A stretch of DNA of 12,182 bases from positions 1-12,182 of the forward strand of contig SFHN01000020.1 of NCBI GenBank assembly GCA_004555635.1. The letters are read 5' to 3'. Source of the stretch: [Eubacterium] saphenum. Its GTDB lineage: Bacteria > Bacillota > Clostridia > Oscillospirales > Ruminococcaceae. Position 1 is the stretch's first letter; each line of letters starts with the position of its first letter. Shown in pieces: positions 1-7,606 of the stretch. Position numbers and translations under genes: made by a program. The notes under the pieces are model-generated. The model did not search any database. It was not told the origin of the DNA and saw only the letters and a program-made list of their open reading frames with translations.

Positions 1-70
1 GCGATGCCGCCGCGGTGAAGGCGGCGCTGCCGGAGGGCTATGACCCGGAGACACGGGTGGTGCTCACCAC
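1..70 (+). other. Sequence unrelated to pyrD at the left edge; possible fragment of a plus-strand gene
   Basis: Plus-strand frame 3 is open from the edge and reads a protein-like stretch containing AALPEGYDPETRVVLTT, with codons ending almost always in G or C. GC content is 51 of 70 bases (73%), against about 60% in each of the next two 70-base blocks. The minus-strand reading here no longer resembles PyrD in any of the three frames, so a simple frameshift does not explain it. The frame stays open into pyrD up to a stop at 159-161, but only the part left of about 70 looks like real coding. I do not recognise the protein. The stretch may be a chimeric contig end or a true junction. Confidence 0.4.
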
Positions 71-850
71 GGCAGAGGCTCCCGCCATGAGAAATTCCAG
101 GGCATCCTCCGCGGTGGAAATGCCGCCCATACCGATTATCGGGATATTAACCGCCTTGTAGCACTGCCACACCATTCTCACCGCGACAGGGAACACCGCA
201 GGGCCGCTCAGTCCGCCCATATTGTTGTGCAGAATGGGACGGCGGGTGTTGATGTTTATTCGCATACCGAGCAGGGTGTTTATCAGCGAAATGCTGTCCG
301 CGCCCTCCGCTTCGACCGCCTTTGCAATCTCGGTGATGTCGGTTACGTTGGGAGTAAGCTTTACGATAAGCGGCTTTGACGTTGCCTTTCTTACTGCGGC
401 GGTAACTGCCGAAGCGCCCTCTTTTGTAACGCCCCAAGTCGCGCCGCCCGCCTTTACATTCGGGCAGGAGATGTTAAGCTCAATCATATCGACATCGGTG
501 CTGTCGAGCGCTTCCGCGGCGGCAATATAGTCGTCAAGTACCGCGCCCGCAACGTTCGCGATGATAACGTTGCCCTCTTCTTTGAGCGTCGGGAGATAGT
601 GCTCAATAAAGCCGTGAACGCCGATGTTCTGAAGTCCGACGGAGTTCAGTATTCCCGACGGGGTTTCCGCAATTCTCGGCGGAATGTTGCCCATTTTCGG
701 CGCGATAGTCATACCCTTGCAGGAAACGCCGCCAAGGCGGGACAGCGGGTAGAGGTCTGTGTAGCACTCGCCGTTGCCGTAGGTTCCCGAAGCGGCGATT
801 ACGGGGTTCGGAAACTCAACGCCCGCTATTCTTACGGATAAATCAGCCAT
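38..850 (-). CDS. pyrD: Dihydroorotate dehydrogenase B catalytic subunit, C-terminus lost at a sequence junction
   Basis: PyrD is the FMN subunit that oxidises dihydroorotate to orotate, step 4 of UMP synthesis, in the cytoplasm. Visible class 1B hallmarks are ASGTYGNG (20-27), CKG with Lys45, NSVGLQN (69-75), ELNISCPNV with the catalytic-type Cys129, KLTPN (164-168) and the FMN phosphate-binding GMGGIS (240-245). The class 1B family, as opposed to quinone-linked class 2, fits the adjacent pyrK. The ATG at 850 lies 8 nt inside the end of pyrK, so translation is probably coupled. The protein follows the family up to GASAV (257-261). It then reads VSTTRVSGS and stops at 270, where the family continues with a VGTA-like phosphate-binding stretch and about 40 more residues. 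As written it would lack the end of the barrel and is probably non-functional. The break may be an assembly artefact rather than biology. Confidence 0.9.
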   Translation of the reverse strand: MADLSVRIAGVEFPNPVIAASGTYGNGECYTDLYPLSRLGGVSCKGMTIAPKMGNIPPRIAETPSGILNSVGLQNIGVHGFIEHYLPTLKEEGNVIIANVAGAVLDDYIAAAEALDSTDVDMIELNISCPNVKAGGATWGVTKEGASAVTAAVRKATSKPLIVKLTPNVTDITEIAKAVEAEGADSISLINTLLGMRININTRRPILHNNMGGLSGPAVFPVAVRMVWQCYKAVNIPIIGMGGISTAEDALEFLMAGASAVVSTTRVSGS

Positions 851-1616
851 CGAATTTTACCTCCTTCGCGTCAAATACGGGGCCGTCCTTGCACACTCTC
901 GCGTAGAATTCCTTGCCGTCCCTTACAATCATACACGAGCAGACAACGCACGCGCCGACGCCGCAGCCCATACGCTGCTCGAGTGAAACCTGACACGGAA
1001 CGTCCATCTCTTCGCAGAGCTTAACGACAGCCTTTATCATCGGCTCGGGGCCGCAGGCGCAAACCGCCGCGACGTCGCCCTTTTGAAGCTCCTCTTTAAG
1101 CGGCGCGGTGACAACGCCGTGAACTCCGACGCTTCCGTCGTCGGTGCAGACGATTGTCTGAGAGCCGTTTGCTCTGAACTCGTCGGCGAGGATAATCTTC
1201 TCGTAATTTCTGAAGCCGAGGATAGCCGTGCAAAGCTCGCCCGCGCTGCGGGAAATCCCGAGCAGCGGGGGAACACCGATACCGCCGCCGACAGCGACAA
1301 CGCGCTTTCCCTCGGGGATTCTGAATCCGTTTCCGAGCGGGCCAAGCACATCGAGCGTATCGCCGACGTTTATGCGGGCGATTGCCTCGGTGCCCTTTCC
1401 GCGAACCTCAAACACAAAGCGCAGCGTCCCGCGCTCCTTGTCTATCTCGCAAATCGAGATAGGGCGGCGAAGCGTAAAGCCGGGCGCCGTGATATTTGCA
1501 AACTGCCCTACCTGCGCGTCGTGTGCGGCTTCGGGGCAATGCACCGTTATCGAGTAGATTTCCTTTGCGAGCGTCTTTTTTTCCGTGACGGGATATTTGC
1601 CGCAATAATAGCTCAT
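843..1616 (-). CDS. pyrK: Dihydroorotate dehydrogenase B electron transfer subunit
   Basis: PyrK is the FAD and [2Fe-2S] partner of PyrD; it carries electrons from the PyrD FMN to NAD+. The 257-residue length is normal. The ferredoxin-reductase-type FAD site is RRPISI (50-55). The nucleotide-binding site is GGGIGVPPLL (110-119), followed by CACGPEPM (186-193) in the NAD domain. The iron-sulfur ligands are clear in the C-terminal domain: Cys218, Cys223, Cys226 and Cys242 (spacing 4, 2 and 15). Its ATG overlaps the stop of the upstream membrane-protein gene as ATGA, with a strong AAAGGAGG site 7 nt before the start. Its end overlaps the pyrD start by 8 nt. The gene is intact. Confidence 0.96.
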   Translation of the reverse strand: MSYYCGKYPVTEKKTLAKEIYSITVHCPEAAHDAQVGQFANITAPGFTLRRPISICEIDKERGTLRFVFEVRGKGTEAIARINVGDTLDVLGPLGNGFRIPEGKRVVAVGGGIGVPPLLGISRSAGELCTAILGFRNYEKIILADEFRANGSQTIVCTDDGSVGVHGVVTAPLKEELQKGDVAAVCACGPEPMIKAVVKLCEEMDVPCQVSLEQRMGCGVGACVVCSCMIVRDGKEFYARVCKDGPVFDAKEVKFDG

Positions 1617-2224
1617 TGATTATCCTCCTTTTCGGCGGGTCTGATTTTTACTTTTACGGGAGCGCCGTCAGCCGCTTCCTCGCTTTTCGGCGCTGCTTCA
1701 GAAGTCGTTGTCATAAGGCGAAGCCTGTGCGCTGTCAGCCGTGCGATTATCGCGATAATCAAAATGCACAGCAGCGACAGCGGACTTAGAAAGCTTTCGT
1801 TTATCCCGAACATATGCTGACGGAAAATATACAGCGCGTCAAACACAATCATCAGCGCAGGGAGCTTTATGACCGAAGCCGCAAACACAACCGCGTCGCG
1901 GCAGCTTTGCGCGTTATGTTTTGTGACGGCGTATTTTTTCAGCTTGTAGGAAGCAAAGCTCGCCGCCGCGTAGCCTATCATAACGGCAGCGGCAAGCGCG
2001 GGGAATATCCACACGAAATACTGCTGCGAAACGAACATACTGTTCTCGTTTTCAACGATAAGCTTAACGTTGTTTTCGCCCAGCCGCTGAAGCAGCAGCG
2101 CATATTCCTCCAGAAAGCCAAGGCTTGCCGAAACAATCACCGCCGCAAACCCAAGCGCTAAAACATCGCTTATCAGCCGCGGGATTTTGTAGGAGTGTTT
2201 GACGGGGTATTTTCCGATTTTCAT
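1613..2224 (-). CDS. Unknown four-helix membrane protein inside the pyr operon
   Basis: I do not recognise this 203-residue protein. Hydrophobic segments at about 17-37, 69-91, 112-134 and 147-165 look like four transmembrane helices. The basic N-terminus (MKIGKYPVKH) and the basic loop KLKKYAVTKH (94-103) suggest both ends face the cytoplasm, with a longer outer loop at 38-68. The tail (168-203) is hydrophilic, rich in Ala, Glu and Lys, and probably cytoplasmic and disordered. No catalytic motif, cysteine pair or transporter signature is evident. The ATG is 9 nt after the carB stop. An AAGGA site overlaps that stop, and the gene's own stop overlaps the pyrK start by 4 nt. It is therefore surely co-transcribed and translationally coupled with pyrimidine genes. 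A role in pyrimidine transport, or in tethering PyrK/PyrD to the membrane, is only speculation. Base composition matches its neighbours. Confidence 0.88.
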   Translation of the reverse strand: MKIGKYPVKHSYKIPRLISDVLALGFAAVIVSASLGFLEEYALLLQRLGENNVKLIVENENSMFVSQQYFVWIFPALAAAVMIGYAAASFASYKLKKYAVTKHNAQSCRDAVVFAASVIKLPALMIVFDALYIFRQHMFGINESFLSPLSLLCILIIAIIARLTAHRLRLMTTTSEAAPKSEEAADGAPVKVKIRPAEKEDNQ

Positions 2225-2233
2225 AGCGTGTCC

Positions 2234-5200
2234 TTAAATTTTTGTGATATCAACCAGCTCGATTTCGTCAATCGACTTGTGCATTTCAAGGCACTCCAGA
2301 AGCGCTTCCGCCGTATCAATCGAGGTAAGGCAGGCGATAGAGCGCTCGACAGCCTTTCTTCTCATACGAACGCTGTCGCGCGAGGGCTGTCTGCCGGTTT
2401 CCGAGGTGGAGATAACGTAGTTGATTTTGCCGCTTTCAAGCAGGGAGATAATGTCGGGGTCGCCCTTTCCGATACGGTAAGCGTGGTTTGCCGCAATCAT
2501 ATTGCGGTTAAGCACCGAAGCCGTGCCGCTTGTCGCGTAGATTTCAAACCCAAGCTCCTCAAAGCGCGAGGCGATTTCGATAACATCGTTCTTGTCGGAG
2601 TCCTTTACGGAAATAAGCACGCCGCCCTTGTTGTAAAGCTTGTAGCCCGCGCCGATAAGTCCCTTCAGAAGCGCGCCCGAGAACGTTTTTGCGATACCGA
2701 GGCACTCGCCCGTAGACTTCATTTCGGGGCCGAGCTGATTGTCCACGTCGTGAAGCTTCTCGAAGCTGAACACGGGAACCTTTACCGCAACGTAATCCCC
2801 GACAGGGTGAAGCCCGCTGCTGTAGCCCATATCCTTCAGCTTTTTGCCGAGGATAATCTTAGTCGCAAGGTCAACCATCGGCACGCCCGTAACCTTTGAG
2901 ATATACGGAACGGTACGCGACGAGCGCGGGTTTACCTCGATTACATATACTTCGTGGTTGTATACGACATACTGAATGTTCACAAGACCGATAACGTGCA
3001 GCGCCGAAGCAAGCTTTCTCGTGTAGTCAATGATAACGCGCTTTATGTGCTCCGAGAGCGTCTGCGCGGGGTATACCGAGATAGAGTCGCCCGAGTGAAC
3101 GCCCGCGCGCTCGATATGCTCCATAATGCCGGGGATAAGGTAGTCCTCGCCGTCGCAGATAGCGTCAACCTCGACCTCCGTACCCATCATATACTTGTCG
3201 ATAAGCACGGGGTTTTCGAGCATTGTCGCGGTGATTATCTTCATATACTCGTCAACGTCGCTGTCGCAGTGCGCGATAATCATATTCTGACCGCCGAGAA
3301 CGTAGGACGGGCGAAGAAGCACGGGGTAGCCGAGTCTGTTTGCGGCGGCAAGCGCTTCTTCGGTGGTGAACACGGTTTCGCCCTGCGGACGGGGGATACC
3401 GCACTTTTCGAGAAGCTCGTCAAAAAGCTCTCTGTCCTCTGCGGCGTCGATATCCGCCGCCTGTGTGCCGAGAATGCGCACGCCAAGCTCGGTAAGGTGC
3501 TTTGTAAGCTTTATCGCGGTCTGACCGCCGAACTGAACAACGCAGCCGTACGGCTTTTCTGTCGCAATCAGTGCCTCAACGTCCTCGCGGGTGAGCGGGT
3601 CGAAGTACAGTCTGTCGCCGGTGTCAAAGTCGGTGGATACGGTTTCGGGGTTGTTGTTGCAGATAATCGCCTCGCAGCCCTCTTCCTTAAGCGTCCATAC
3701 GCAGTGAACCGAGCAGTAGTCGAACTCGATACCCTGTCCTATGCGGATAGGACCCGAGCCGAAAACGATAACCTTTTTCTTGTCGGTGGGGTGAGCCTCG
3801 ATAAACTCCTCCGCCTCGTTTTCGCGGTCAAACGTGTTGTAGAAGTAGGGCGTGTCCGCGGAGAACTCCGCCGCGCAGGTGTCAACCATCTTGTACACGG
3901 CAAGGCGGCGCTGCGGAACCTTCTGCCCCGAAATGCGCTCGATTGTGCTGTCGAGGTAGCAGTATTTCTTCGCCACGTCGTATTTCTCCTCGGTAAGCTC
4001 GCCCTCCGCGAGCCATTTTTCAAGCTTTACAAGGTTGTTAAGCTTCGATATGAACCACTTGTCTATTTTCGTTATGTCGTGGATTGTGTCGATGGAAATT
4101 CCGCGTTTAAGCGCCTCGAAAACGCAGAACGCGCGGTCAACGTCAACGTCCTCAAGCTTCTTCAGCACCTCGTCGTCGGACAGCTTGCAAATAGTCTTTG
4201 AGGTCAGCGTGTCCATACCAAGCTCAATCGAGCGTACAGCCTTCATCATACCCGCTTCAAAGCTGGGCGCGATTGCCATAATCTCGCCCGTCGCCTTCAT
4301 CTGCGTGCCGAGCGTTTTCTTCGCGTAAACGAACTTGTCAAACGGCCACTTCGGGAACTTTACTACAAGATAGTCGAGCGCAGGCTCGAAGCAGGCGTAG
4401 GTTTTTCCCGTAACCTGATTGATTATCTCGTCGAGAGTATAGCCGATAGCTATTCTCGCGGCTACCTTTGCGATAGGGTAGCCCGTTGCCTTTGACGCAA
4501 GCGCAGACGAGCGCGAAACTCTCGGGTTTACCTCGATAACCGCATACTCAAAGCTGTCGGGCTTCAGCGCAAACTGACAGTTGCAACCGCCCTCGACCTT
4601 AAGCTCCTGAATAATGTCAAGCGCCGCCGTGCGGAGCATCTGATACTCCTTGTCTGCGAGCGTTACCGTGGGAGCGACAACGATAGAGTCGCCCGTGTGA
4701 ACGCCGACGGGGTCGAAGTTCTCCATAGAGCAGACGGTGATTACGTTGCCCTTGCTGTCGCGCATTACCTCAAACTCGATTTCCTTCCAGCCGCTTATGC
4801 ACTTCTCGATAAGCACCTGCGTAATCGGCGAAAGGCGCAGACCGTTCGTTGCGATTTCGTGCAGCTCGTCGGGGGTATATGCGATACCGCCGCCCGTTCC
4901 GCCGAGCGTAAACGCGGGGCGGACAATAACGGGGTAGCTGATTACCTCTGCGAAGTCCATTGCGTCCTCAACGGTTTCTACGACCTTTGACGGGATACAC
5001 GGCTGGTGGATTTTCTCCATCGTATCCTTGAACGCCTGTCTGTCCTCTGCTTTGTGTATTGTTTCGGGGTTTGAGCCGAGCAGCTTTACGTTGTGGCTTT
5101 CGAGGAAGCCCTCCTCAGCGAGCTGCATACAAAGCGTAAGCGCGGTCTGACCGCCGAGATTTGACAGAACGCTGTCCGGCTTTTCTATCTCGATAACGCG

Positions 5201-5425
5201 CTTAACAACGTCAAGCGTAAGCGGCTCGATGTAGATTTTGTCCGCCATATGCTTGTCCGTCATAATGGTGGCGGGGTTGGAGTTTATAAGGACAACCTCA
5301 AGTCCCTCCTGCTTTAGCGCGCGGCACGCCTGCGTACCCGCGTAGTCAAACTCGGCAGCCTGTCCGATTACGATAGGACCGGAGCCGATAACAAGAACCT
5401 TTTTTATATCACTTCTCAGCGGCAT
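2234..5425 (-). CDS. carB: Carbamoyl-phosphate synthase large subunit
   Basis: CarB (also called PyrAB) uses ammonia from CarA, bicarbonate and two ATP to make carbamoyl phosphate. At 1063 residues it is full length (the E. coli protein is about 1073). The internal duplication is visible. In the first half are VIGSGPIVIGQ (12-22), SNLGGQTAL (88-96), the ATP-grasp glycine loop GGTGGG (175-180) and IEVNPRVSRSSA (297-308). In the second half are VFGSGPIRIGQG (554-565), VQFGGQTAIK (630-639), LRPSYVLGGQ (704-713) and IEVNPRSSRT (829-838). An oligomerisation region lies between, at about 400-545. The C-terminal MGS-like allosteric domain (about 936-1063) includes TSGTASVL (965-972). The ATG is 1 nt after the carA stop, with GGAGGG inside the carA end, so the two subunits are coupled. 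Placement under PyrR control suggests this enzyme primarily feeds pyrimidines. Confidence 0.98.
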   Translation of the reverse strand: MPLRSDIKKVLVIGSGPIVIGQAAEFDYAGTQACRALKQEGLEVVLINSNPATIMTDKHMADKIYIEPLTLDVVKRVIEIEKPDSVLSNLGGQTALTLCMQLAEEGFLESHNVKLLGSNPETIHKAEDRQAFKDTMEKIHQPCIPSKVVETVEDAMDFAEVISYPVIVRPAFTLGGTGGGIAYTPDELHEIATNGLRLSPITQVLIEKCISGWKEIEFEVMRDSKGNVITVCSMENFDPVGVHTGDSIVVAPTVTLADKEYQMLRTAALDIIQELKVEGGCNCQFALKPDSFEYAVIEVNPRVSRSSALASKATGYPIAKVAARIAIGYTLDEIINQVTGKTYACFEPALDYLVVKFPKWPFDKFVYAKKTLGTQMKATGEIMAIAPSFEAGMMKAVRSIELGMDTLTSKTICKLSDDEVLKKLEDVDVDRAFCVFEALKRGISIDTIHDITKIDKWFISKLNNLVKLEKWLAEGELTEEKYDVAKKYCYLDSTIERISGQKVPQRRLAVYKMVDTCAAEFSADTPYFYNTFDRENEAEEFIEAHPTDKKKVIVFGSGPIRIGQGIEFDYCSVHCVWTLKEEGCEAIICNNNPETVSTDFDTGDRLYFDPLTREDVEALIATEKPYGCVVQFGGQTAIKLTKHLTELGVRILGTQAADIDAAEDRELFDELLEKCGIPRPQGETVFTTEEALAAANRLGYPVLLRPSYVLGGQNMIIAHCDSDVDEYMKIITATMLENPVLIDKYMMGTEVEVDAICDGEDYLIPGIMEHIERAGVHSGDSISVYPAQTLSEHIKRVIIDYTRKLASALHVIGLVNIQYVVYNHEVYVIEVNPRSSRTVPYISKVTGVPMVDLATKIILGKKLKDMGYSSGLHPVGDYVAVKVPVFSFEKLHDVDNQLGPEMKSTGECLGIAKTFSGALLKGLIGAGYKLYNKGGVLISVKDSDKNDVIEIASRFEELGFEIYATSGTASVLNRNMIAANHAYRIGKGDPDIISLLESGKINYVISTSETGRQPSRDSVRMRRKAVERSIACLTSIDTAEALLECLEMHKSIDEIELVDITKI

Positions 5426-5426
5426 T

Positions 5427-6524
5427 TTACTTTCCCTCCTCCATAAGCTTTAAGAACTTATCAAACAGATATGCGGTGTCCTTAGGACCGCCGCAAGCCT
5501 CGGGGTGGAACTGTACCGTGAAAGCGGGCGCGTTGGTGTAGCAAACGCCCTCGCAGGTGCCGTCGTTGCCGTTTATGTGGCTCACGAAGCCCGCTTGTGC
5601 GGGGAGTGTGTCGCCGACAACCGCGTAGCCGTGGTTCTGCGATGTGATGAACGTTCTGTCAAGGGTTATGTCGCGCACGGGCTGGTTTCCGCCGCGGTGA
5701 CCGTACTTCAGCTTTTCGGTCTTTGCGCCGTTTGCGAGCGCGAGAAGCTGGTGTCCGAGGCAGATTCCGAATGTCGGTATCTGTGCAGGGATAAGCTCGC
5801 GCAGAGTGTTGATTGATACGGTGTTGTCCGCGGGGTCGCCCGGTCCGTTTGACAGCATTATTCCGTCGGGGGAGAGCGCCTTGATTTCCTCTGCGGTGGA
5901 GTTGTAGGGCATAACCGTTACGTTGCAGCCGCGCTTCTGAAGCTCGCGGCGGATGTTGAACTTATAGCCGTAGTCTATAAGCACAACATTGTACTTCGCC
6001 TCGCCCTCGGCAGGGTAGGTTTCCTTTTTGGGAACGCTTACCTTCGGCACAACCTCGCCGACCTTGTACGCGCGGATTTTCTCAAGCAGCTCGTTCTTGT
6101 CGTAGCTGCCGCTGACGATTGCACCGTTCATAACGCCGCTCTCGCGGATTATACGGGTGAGGCGGCGCGTGTCGATGTCGCTTATGCCGATTATGCCGTA
6201 TTTTTTAAGGTAGCTGTCAAGGTCGCCCTCGCAGCGGAAGTTTGAAGGCTCCTCGCAGAACTCCCGCACGATGTATCCGCTGACAACGCTGCCGCGGCTC
6301 TCGGGGTCCTCAGCGTTTACGCCGTAGTTTCCGATAAGCGGAAAGGTCTGCGTTACTATCTGCCCGCAGTAGCTGGGGTCGGTGAGCGTTTCCTGATAGC
6401 CTACCATAGCGGTGGTAAACACAATCTCGCCGATAACCGTGCCATCTGCGCCGAACCCCTGTCCTTCGAACACCGTTCCGTCTGCGAGGACAAGGTCGGC
6501 TTTTCTTTTGCTCTTTGTTATCAT
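5427..6524 (-). CDS. carA: Carbamoyl-phosphate synthase small (glutamine amidotransferase) subunit
   Basis: CarA (also called PyrAA) hydrolyses glutamine and passes ammonia through a tunnel to CarB. The 365-residue length is typical. The N-terminal small-chain domain (about 7-140) has the conserved GQGFGADG, MVGYQETLTDP and DIDTRRLTR blocks. The C-terminal class I amidotransferase domain (about 178-362) has LSNGPGDP (224-231), the nucleophile elbow GICLGHQ with Cys255, SQNHGYAV (295-302) and the His340/Glu342 pair in FHPEA. The catalytic triad is intact. The start at 6524 has GGAGG about 7 nt upstream. The gap to pyrF (6525-6628, 104 nt) is the longest in the operon. It holds only a weak 7-bp hairpin (6546-6552 with 6574-6580, 21-nt loop) and no convincing promoter. 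Confidence 0.97.
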   Translation of the reverse strand: MITKSKRKADLVLADGTVFEGQGFGADGTVIGEIVFTTAMVGYQETLTDPSYCGQIVTQTFPLIGNYGVNAEDPESRGSVVSGYIVREFCEEPSNFRCEGDLDSYLKKYGIIGISDIDTRRLTRIIRESGVMNGAIVSGSYDKNELLEKIRAYKVGEVVPKVSVPKKETYPAEGEAKYNVVLIDYGYKFNIRRELQKRGCNVTVMPYNSTAEEIKALSPDGIMLSNGPGDPADNTVSINTLRELIPAQIPTFGICLGHQLLALANGAKTEKLKYGHRGGNQPVRDITLDRTFITSQNHGYAVVGDTLPAQAGFVSHINGNDGTCEGVCYTNAPAFTVQFHPEACGGPKDTAYLFDKFLKLMEEGK

Positions 6525-6628
6525 CTGTATCCTCCATATACATTATGCCCGAGCTGTATCTGTTTTTTCGCTTTCGGGCAGGATTTTGTAACCCCAAATG
6601 TATTTTCCCTGTCGGAAAAGCTTCTCCG

Positions 6629-7564
6629 TTACTTGCTGAGAGTGATTTTCCCAACGAAGCCCATTATCTCATCTCTCATACGGATTGCTTCGTTTCTTGC
6701 CGCAAGTGCATAGTCGCGCTCGTCGCACTTCTGCTTCTGATAAGCGCACATAATTCCGCGCGAGCTGTTTACAATGCCGCCCAGACCGTTCTCGTCAAAC
6801 GCCGCCGCGATATCTGCCGCGCCCGCGCCCTGCGCGCCGTAGCCGGGGATAAGGAAGAAGGTGGTCGGCAGCGCCTGTCTGAGGTACTTTATCTGCTCGG
6901 GATATGTCGCGCCGACAACCGCGCCGACGCCGCTGTATCCGTAAACTCCGGGAAGCTCCTGCCCCCAGCCTTCGCACATCTTGCCCATAACCTCGTAAAC
7001 CGGCACGCCATCAATCATTCTGTCCTGAAGCTCGCCCGAGCTGGGGTTTGAGGTCTTAACCAGAACGAAGATTCCCTTATCGTTTTCGCGGCAGACGGAA
7101 AGCAGCGGCTTTATGCCGTCCGAGCCGAGATAGCCGTTTACGGTAAGCGCGTCGCCAAGGAACGGCTCGATTTCCTGCGAGCCGACCTTTACCTTGCCGA
7201 GGTGAGCGGTGGCATACGCTTCCATAGTTGTGCCGATGTCGTTTCTCTTTCCGTCGGTGATAACGTACATACCTTTGCTGCGCGCATATTCCTGCGTTTT
7301 GTAAAGTGCCTTTACGCCCGCCGTGCCGTACATCTCATAGTACGCCGCCTGCGGCTTTACCGCGGGAACGATGTCGTACAGCGCGTCGATAAGCCCCTTG
7401 TTGAACTCATACAGCGCCTTTGCCGCGCCCTTGAGGGTTTCGCCGTATTTTTCAAAGCACTTGTCCTTGATAAACGCGGGAACGTAGTCCAGCTTGGGGT
7501 CAAGTCCTGCGACGGAGGGGTTCTGGGTCTGCTCGATTTTTTCGATAAGTCTGTCAAGTGACAT
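6629..7564 (-). CDS. pyrF: Orotidine 5'-phosphate decarboxylase, type 2
   Basis: PyrF decarboxylates OMP to UMP, the last step of the pathway. At 311 residues it belongs to the longer type 2 subfamily rather than the roughly 235-residue type 1 enzyme. Visible motifs are GLDPKL near the N-terminus (20-25), KPQAAYYE (70-77), the catalytic DGKRNDIG (104-111, Lys106) followed by TTMEAYA, VNGYLGSDG (142-150), LVKTSNPSS (168-176), GATYPEQ (218-224), LIPGYGAQG (238-246) and the phosphate-binding NSSRGI (266-271). The ATG at 7564 has AAAGGAAG about 9 nt upstream. The gap to pyrC is 42 nt with no terminator. The gene looks complete. Confidence 0.96.
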   Translation of the reverse strand: MSLDRLIEKIEQTQNPSVAGLDPKLDYVPAFIKDKCFEKYGETLKGAAKALYEFNKGLIDALYDIVPAVKPQAAYYEMYGTAGVKALYKTQEYARSKGMYVITDGKRNDIGTTMEAYATAHLGKVKVGSQEIEPFLGDALTVNGYLGSDGIKPLLSVCRENDKGIFVLVKTSNPSSGELQDRMIDGVPVYEVMGKMCEGWGQELPGVYGYSGVGAVVGATYPEQIKYLRQALPTTFFLIPGYGAQGAGAADIAAAFDENGLGGIVNSSRGIMCAYQKQKCDERDYALAARNEAIRMRDEIMGFVGKITLSK

Positions 7565-7606
7565 AGCGGTAGCTTCCTTTCTGTATGTGAAAATGTTTTT
7601 GTACGG

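Noticed and set aside
38..70. Simple frameshift as the cause of the short pyrD
   Set aside because: Neither of the other minus-strand frames left of base 70 restores the expected PyrD C-terminus.
2954..4201. A 415-codon plus-strand open frame within carB
   Set aside because: It is fully antisense to the intact carB gene, has no ribosome site, and its Arg/Val-rich product looks like a reverse-frame shadow of GC-biased codons.
6525..6628. Internal promoter or second attenuator between pyrF and carA
   Set aside because: There is only a 7-bp stem with a 21-nt loop, no T-tract, no PyrR loop and no -35/-10 pair at proper spacing.
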